Shown: positions 59,717-64,000 of the stretch, one piece after another
Layout: every line of letters starts with the position of its first letter
Numbering within the stretch: the first letter of the stretch is position 1
NCBI RefSeq assembly: GCF_004336805.1
Contig: NZ_SJXM01000002.1
Coordinates: forward strand, 124,001 to 188,000
Source of the DNA: Aeromicrobium sp. IC_218
GTDB lineage: Bacteria; Actinomycetota; Actinomycetes; Propionibacteriales; Nocardioidaceae
DNA length: 64,000 nt
Direction of reading: 5' to 3'
Program-made: the position numbers and the translations under genes
Notes under the pieces: model-generated
Databases searched by the model: none
What the model was told of the DNA's origin: nothing
The model's input: only the letters and a program-made list of their open reading frames with translations

Positions 59717-60928
59717 GTGACGAGACCGGCCGAGCGCCAGACCACCGTGTCCGGCGGCGCCCTCGTCGCCATGGGCATGGTCGTGATGAACGTGCTGCTG
59801 TACGGGCTCACCGTCCTGGCCGCCCGCGCCCTGCTGCCCCGGGAGTTCGGCGCCCTCACCGCGCTCCTCGGCATCGTCCTGGTGGGCAGCGTCGCGTCGC
59901 TGGGCCTGCAGGCCACCGCCGCGCGCCAGCTGGCCGTGGCCCCCGAGCGGCGCGACCAGGTGGTCGCCGCCGTCGCCCGCGTGACGCTGCTCGTCGGCGT
60001 GAGCGTCGCGGCCCTGGTCGCCGCGTCGTCCGTCGTGCTCACGCCCGTGCTGCGGCTCGACGACTACCGGCTCGTCGTGGTGTGCGGCCTGATCATGGTG
60101 CCGCTGGCGTTCATGGGCGCCGAGATGGGCATCGCCCAGGGCACCCGCGCGTGGCGGACGCTCACCGCGATCTACCTGGCCAACGGCTTCGGCCGCATCC
60201 TCGGCGGCGGGCTGGGGCTGCTCGTCTCCCCCACCCCGCTCGGCGCCATCTGCGGCATCCTGCTCGGCCAGGTGGTGCCGGCCGTCGTCGGGCTGCCGCT
60301 GCTGCGCGCCCACGCCCGCGGCGGTTGGGTGTCGCGTCGCCTCCTGCTGCGCGAGGCGATCCTCGGCACCCAGGCGCTCGCCGCGTACTTCGCGCTGAGC
60401 AACCTCGACGCGCTCATCGCCCGCAACCGGTTCGACGAGCACGAGGCGGGCCTGTACGCGTCCGGGCTCATCCTGGCCAAGGCCGCGGTGTTCTTCCCCC
60501 AGTTCGTCAGCGTCGTCGTCTTCGCCGACCTGGCCGAGGGCGGCGGGGCCAAGGCCCGCCTCCGGGCCGTCGGCATGGTGGCCGCGCTGGGCACCCTCGC
60601 CACGGCCGCGACCGCCCTGCTGCCCGGGCTCGCGCTCATCCTGGTCGGCGGTGACCAGTACGCCGAGATCCAGGACCGGCTCTGGCTCTTCGCCCTCGCC
60701 GGCTCCGTGCTCGCCGTCGTGCACCTGCTGCTGTTCGACGCGTTGGCCCGCCACGCCCACGGGGTCACGGTGATGGTGTGGGCCGCCGTCGTCGTGCTCG
60801 TCGTCGGGGCCTACGCCCTCGACGTGCACGTCACCGGACTGATCACGCTCGTCGCCGCCACTGCCGCGGTGCTCGCCGTCGCCCTGTGGAGCGCCTCGCG
60901 GGCGCACGACCGCAGCACCGCTCGATGA
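59717..60928 (+). CDS. Polysaccharide/lipid flippase, MOP superfamily
   Basis: 403-residue protein with about 12 membrane helices and the Wzx/MurJ-like opening TVSGGALVAMGMVVMNVLLY. ATAARQLAV near residues 59-67 and the repeated six-helix halves fit oligosaccharide exporters. It may flip a lipid-linked glycan for the envelope block beside it; the substrate is inferred. The GTG at 59717 follows AGGGG closely. The stop overlaps the ATG of a GNAT gene. Confidence 0.78.
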   Translation: MTRPAERQTTVSGGALVAMGMVVMNVLLYGLTVLAARALLPREFGALTALLGIVLVGSVASLGLQATAARQLAVAPERRDQVVAAVARVTLLVGVSVAALVAASSVVLTPVLRLDDYRLVVVCGLIMVPLAFMGAEMGIAQGTRAWRTLTAIYLANGFGRILGGGLGLLVSPTPLGAICGILLGQVVPAVVGLPLLRAHARGGWVSRRLLLREAILGTQALAAYFALSNLDALIARNRFDEHEAGLYASGLILAKAAVFFPQFVSVVVFADLAEGGGAKARLRAVGMVAALGTLATAATALLPGLALILVGGDQYAEIQDRLWLFALAGSVLAVVHLLLFDALARHAHGVTVMVWAAVVVLVVGAYALDVHVTGLITLVAATAAVLAVALWSASRAHDRSTAR

Positions 60929-61476
60929 CGACGACCGCGCAGCTGGCCCTGGCGCCCGTGGCGGCAGGCGACGTCGACGCCGTCCACGCGGTCTTCGCCG
61001 ACCCGTCCACCTGGACCCACCTGCCGTCCGGCCGGCACACCCACCCGGACCAGACGGCGCAGATGATCGACCACGCCGCGGCGGGATGGCGGGTTCACGG
61101 GCTGGACTCCTGGACCGTGCGGCTCGCGCAGACGGTCGGCGACGTGCCGGCCGGGACGGTCGTGGGCCTGGGCGGCGTCTCGCCGCGCGACCCGTTCCAC
61201 TGGAACCTGGGCTACCGGCTGAGCCCCGCGGTCTGGGGCCACGGCCTGGCCACCGAGCTGGCGACCGAGGCGGTGCGGGCCGCGCACGCGCACGACCGCG
61301 AACGTCCGGTCGTGGCCCGGGCACTGACCACCAACCCGGCGTCGATCGCCGTGGCCCGGCGGACCGGCCTGCGCGAGGTGCTGCGCGGGCCGCGCCCGGA
61401 CGGGCTGGTGCGTGTGGCCCTGGCCGACCGTGCGCTCGACGACGCGACCCTCGCCGGCGTCGCCGCCCTCGGCTGA
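60925..61476 (+). CDS. GNAT family N-acetyltransferase (RimJ/RimL type)
   Basis: 183-residue acetyltransferase. LGYRLSPAVWGHGLATELAT near residues 92-111 contains the acetyl-CoA loop (V/W-GHGLAT), and NPASIAVARRTGLREV near 135-150 is the usual Asn and C-terminal helix of the RimJ/RimL group. The substrate could be an amine of a small molecule or a protein N-terminus. It is coupled to the flippase gene (ATGA). A repeat-rich intergenic region follows before the convergent polA. Confidence 0.85.
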   Translation: MTTTAQLALAPVAAGDVDAVHAVFADPSTWTHLPSGRHTHPDQTAQMIDHAAAGWRVHGLDSWTVRLAQTVGDVPAGTVVGLGGVSPRDPFHWNLGYRLSPAVWGHGLATELATEAVRAAHAHDRERPVVARALTTNPASIAVARRTGLREVLRGPRPDGLVRVALADRALDDATLAGVAALG

Positions 61477-61490
61477 CCAGCACCCCCTGA

Positions 61491-61601
61491 GCGGTGAGTG
61501 GCGGTCACTCCCCTGCGGGAGCGGTGACCTGGGGTCACTTCCTGGCCAGGAAGTGACCAGGACTCACCGCCCACCCCGGGAGAGTGACCAGGACTCACCG
61601 C
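61491..61601. repeat. Nested palindrome and repeat cluster between GNAT gene and polA
   Basis: Contains a perfect 26-bp palindrome at 61533-61558 (arms GGTCACTTCCTGG and CCAGGAAGTGACC). A 19-bp word, AGTGACCAGGACTCACCGC, occurs at 61552-61570 and 61583-61601, and a near-complement, GCGGTGAGTggcGGTCACT, at 61491-61509. A hairpin CTCCC-CTGC-GGGAG lies at 61508-61521. The whole could fold as a large stem. It may act as a bidirectional terminator for the convergent genes or be a mobile palindromic repeat. A further stem CGCTCC-GGC-GGAGCG follows at about 61599-61613. Confidence 0.75.
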
Positions 61602-61628
61602 TCCGGCGGAGCGGTGCGGGTGCTCGGG

Positions 61629-64000
61629 CTAGTGGCCGGCCTCGTGCCAGGTGCGGCCGATGCCGACCGAGACGTCGAGCGGCACCGACAGGTCGGCGGC
61701 CGCCGCCATCTGCTCGCGGACGAGCGCCTCGACCTGCTCCAGCTCGCCGGACGCGACCTCGAGCACGAGCTCGTCGTGCACCTGCAGCAGCATGCGCGAG
61801 CGGAGGTCGGCCTCGCGCAGCGCGGACGCCACCCCGAGCATCGCGACCTTGATGATGTCGGCGGCTGAGCCCTGGATGGGGGCGTTGAGCGCCATGCGCT
61901 CGGCCATCTCGCGGCGCTGGCGGTTGTCGCTCAGCAGGTCGGGCAGGTAGCGGCGCCGGCCCAGGATCGTCGCGGTGAAGCCGGTCGTGCGCGCCTCGTC
62001 GACCAGGCTGCGCAGGTAGTCGCGGACGCCGCCGAAGGTCTCGAAGTAGTCGTCCATGAGCGCCTGCGCCTCACCGGTGGTGATGCCCAGCTGCTGGCTC
62101 AGGCCGTACGACGACAGCCCGTAGGCCAGGCCGTAGTTCATCGCCTTGATGCGGGCGCGCAGCCCGCCGTCGATCGCCTCGGGGTCGCGCTCGAACACCT
62201 TGGCGGCCATGACCGTGTGGAAGTCCTGGCCGGAGTTGAACGCCGAGATGAGCCCGGCGTCCTCGGACAGGTGCGCCATGATGCGCATCTCGATCTGGCT
62301 GTAGTCGGCGGTCAGCAGCGTCTCGTAGCCGTCGCCGACGCAGAACGCCTCACGGATGCGACGCCCGGACTCGGTGCGGATCGGGATGTTCTGCAGGTTC
62401 GGGTCGGCCGAGCTGAGCCGGCCGGTGGCGGCGATCGTCTGGTAGTAGGTCGTGTGGATGCGGCCGTCGTCGGCGACGGTCTTCTGCAGGCCCTCGACGG
62501 TCTGGCGCAGCCGGGTGACGTCGCGGTGGTCGAGCAGGTGGGCCAGGAACGGGTGCTCGGTCTTGACGAACAGCGACTGCAGCGCGTCGGCGTCGGTGGT
62601 GTAGCCCGTCTTGGTCTTCTTGGTCTTGGGCATGCCGAGCTCCTCGAAGAGCACGACCTGCAGCTGCTTGGGCGAGCCGAGGTTCACCTCGCGGCCGATG
62701 ACGTCGTACGCCTCCTGGGCCGCCACCTGCATGCGGTCGGAGAACTCGGCGTGCAGCGCGGCCAGGTGGTCGGAGTCGACCGCGATGCCGTCGCGCTCCA
62801 TGACCGCGAGCACGTCGAGCAGCGGCAGCTCGACGTCGCGCAGCAGCGTCAGGGACCCCTCGGCCTCCAGCTCGGGCTGCAGCGCGCCCCACAGGTCGAG
62901 CGTGGCCCGGGCCCGCTGGACCGCCCCGTCGGCGCCGGCGGTGTCGTCGTCGAAGGCCAGCTGGCCGGACGAGTCGGTGATCGTCAGCTCGCGGTGCAGG
63001 TAGCGGACGGCGAGGTCGGCGAGGTCGTACGCGCGCTGGTCGGGACGCACGAGGTACGTGGCCAGCGCGGTGTCGGCGACCAGGCCGCGCAGCGTCCAGC
63101 CCTGGGCCGCGAGGGCGTGCACCTGCCCCTTCGCGTCGTGCAGCACCTTGGGGCGCTCGGGATCGGCCAGCCACGCGGCCAGCGCGGCGTCGTCGTCGGC
63201 GCTGAGCCCCTCGACGTCGAACCACGCGGCGGTGCCGTCGGCGGTGGCCACGGCGATGCTCTCGGTGCGGGCGCCCACCGGACGCGTGACGCCCGCGACC
63301 TCGACCCCGACCGGGTCGGTGCCGGCGTGGGCGTCGAGCCAGGCGCGCAGCCCGTCGTGCGGGACGAGGGTCAGGTCGAGGTCGAGCGCCGAGCCGGCCT
63401 CGACCTCCTCGTCGGCGCCGCCGAGGTAGCTGAACAGCCGCTCGCGCAGCACCGCGAACTCGAGGGCGTCGAACACGCGGTGGATCGCCTCGCGGTCCCA
63501 CGCCGTGCTGAACGCGAGGTCGGCGGGACCGAGCGGCAGGTCGAGGTCGCGCACGAGCGCGTTGATGCGCCGGTTGCGCAGCACGTCGTCGAGGTGGTCG
63601 CGCAGCGACTGGCCGGCCTTGCCCGGCACCTTGTCGACGTCGGCGACGAGCGCCTCGAGCGTGCCGTACTGGTTGATCCACTTGGCCGCGGTCTTGGGCC
63701 CGACCCCGGGGACGCCGGGCAGGTTGTCGCTCGTCTCGCCCACGAGCGCGGCGATCTCGGGGTAGTGCTCGGGGGTGACGCCGTACTTGTCGAGCACGGC
63801 GTCGGGCGTCATGCGCGCGAGGTCGGAGACGCCCTTGCGCGGGTACAGGACGGTGGTCGTCGGCGTGACCAGCTGCAGCGCGTCGCGGTCGCCGGTGCAG
63901 ATGAGCACCTCCATGCCCGCGGCCTGGGCCTGCGTGGCGAGCGTGCCGATGATGTCGTCGGCCTCGAAGCCGTCCTTCTCGAACATGGGGATGCCGAGCG
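61629..64000 (-). CDS. polA: DNA polymerase I (5' end outside window)
   Basis: About 790 C-terminal-side residues are visible. They comprise the end of the 5' nuclease domain (helix-hairpin-helix PGVPGVGPKTAAKWI), a 3'-5' exonuclease-like domain and the polymerase domain. Motif A is DYSQIEMR, motif B is RARIKAMNYGLAYG and motif C is VHDELV. The exonuclease domain has lost the catalytic acids (VGVEVAGVTR where DTET-type residues are expected), so proofreading is unlikely, as in other actinobacterial PolA. Tyr replaces E. coli Phe762 in motif B. The frame runs off the right edge; the stop is TAG at 61629-61631. Confidence 0.95.
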   Translation of the reverse strand, partial: LGIPMFEKDGFEADDIIGTLATQAQAAGMEVLICTGDRDALQLVTPTTTVLYPRKGVSDLARMTPDAVLDKYGVTPEHYPEIAALVGETSDNLPGVPGVGPKTAAKWINQYGTLEALVADVDKVPGKAGQSLRDHLDDVLRNRRINALVRDLDLPLGPADLAFSTAWDREAIHRVFDALEFAVLRERLFSYLGGADEEVEAGSALDLDLTLVPHDGLRAWLDAHAGTDPVGVEVAGVTRPVGARTESIAVATADGTAAWFDVEGLSADDDAALAAWLADPERPKVLHDAKGQVHALAAQGWTLRGLVADTALATYLVRPDQRAYDLADLAVRYLHRELTITDSSGQLAFDDDTAGADGAVQRARATLDLWGALQPELEAEGSLTLLRDVELPLLDVLAVMERDGIAVDSDHLAALHAEFSDRMQVAAQEAYDVIGREVNLGSPKQLQVVLFEELGMPKTKKTKTGYTTDADALQSLFVKTEHPFLAHLLDHRDVTRLRQTVEGLQKTVADDGRIHTTYYQTIAATGRLSSADPNLQNIPIRTESGRRIREAFCVGDGYETLLTADYSQIEMRIMAHLSEDAGLISAFNSGQDFHTVMAAKVFERDPEAIDGGLRARIKAMNYGLAYGLSSYGLSQQLGITTGEAQALMDDYFETFGGVRDYLRSLVDEARTTGFTATILGRRRYLPDLLSDNRQRREMAERMALNAPIQGSAADIIKVAMLGVASALREADLRSRMLLQVHDELVLEVASGELEQVEALVREQMAAAADLSVPLDVSVGIGRTWHEAGH

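Overview
This is a high-GC actinobacterial chromosome segment with frequent GTG starts and many ATGA/GTGA translational couplings. The gene set (ParC/ParE next to the principal sigma factor, LprG-P55-like pair, two-subunit C50 carotenoid cyclase, DprE1/DprE2 and an AftD-like arabinosyltransferase, no mycolate genes) suggests a member of the Nocardioidaceae or a near relative, perhaps Aeromicrobium-like. The genus is inference. I saw no tRNA, rRNA, CRISPR array or recombinase in the window.

Layout. 1-5 kb: thymidine kinase (cut by the window edge), then a coupled minus-strand run of GNAT/acyl-CoA synthetase, DUF5998 and phosphodiesterase. 5-12 kb, plus strand: ParC, LprG-like lipoprotein with its MFS partner, beta-carbonic anhydrase, SRPBCC, a YjdF-like membrane protein and a GT2 glycosyltransferase. 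12-17 kb, minus strand: carotenoid operon idi-crtB-crtI-(84-bp element)-crtYe-crtYf-crtEb. 17-26 kb: ParE, a zinc-ribbon protein, a small accessory pair, VOC and DUF6474-like genes, then the principal sigma factor gene sigA. The 3' end of sigA is duplicated around a 3.4-kb AT-richer cassette encoding an XRE regulator, a Ser/Thr kinase and a TPR protein. 26-41 kb: GCS2-family ligase, DUF4192, DinB, a second 84-bp element, oligopeptidase B, a TetR/membrane-protein pair, a group-2 sigma factor, CoaE, a secreted peptidase, a GlxA-type regulator, RpsA and M18 aminopeptidase. 41-61 kb: a cell-envelope block with DUF3068, three tandem GT-C-like paralogues, acyltransferase, AftD-like enzyme, methyltransferase, GT4, DUF2613, DPPR synthase, DprE1, DprE2, a large membrane protein and a flippase. 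61-64 kb: PolA, cut by the window edge.

How the genes work together. The envelope block reads as a decaprenyl-phospho-arabinose pathway (UbiA-type DPPR synthase, then DprE1/DprE2 epimerisation) feeding an arabinofuranosyltransferase, with glycosyl- and acyltransferases that resemble the mycobacterial Rv0224c-Rv0236c set. The carotenoid operon runs from IPP isomerisation through lycopene to an elongated and cyclised C50 pigment; GGPP synthase is not in the window. 

Most notable: (i) the cassette integrated at the 3' end of sigA, with 196-bp direct repeats and a candidate unrecognised kinase/TPR system; (ii) two unlinked 84-bp elements of identical length that sit exactly in ATGA junctions of two operons, like mycobacterial MIRUs, each carrying a hairpin over the next gene's ribosome binding site; (iii) a DprE1 with Ala at the position of the benzothiazinone-target Cys; (iv) a tandem triplication of a GT-C-like membrane protein.
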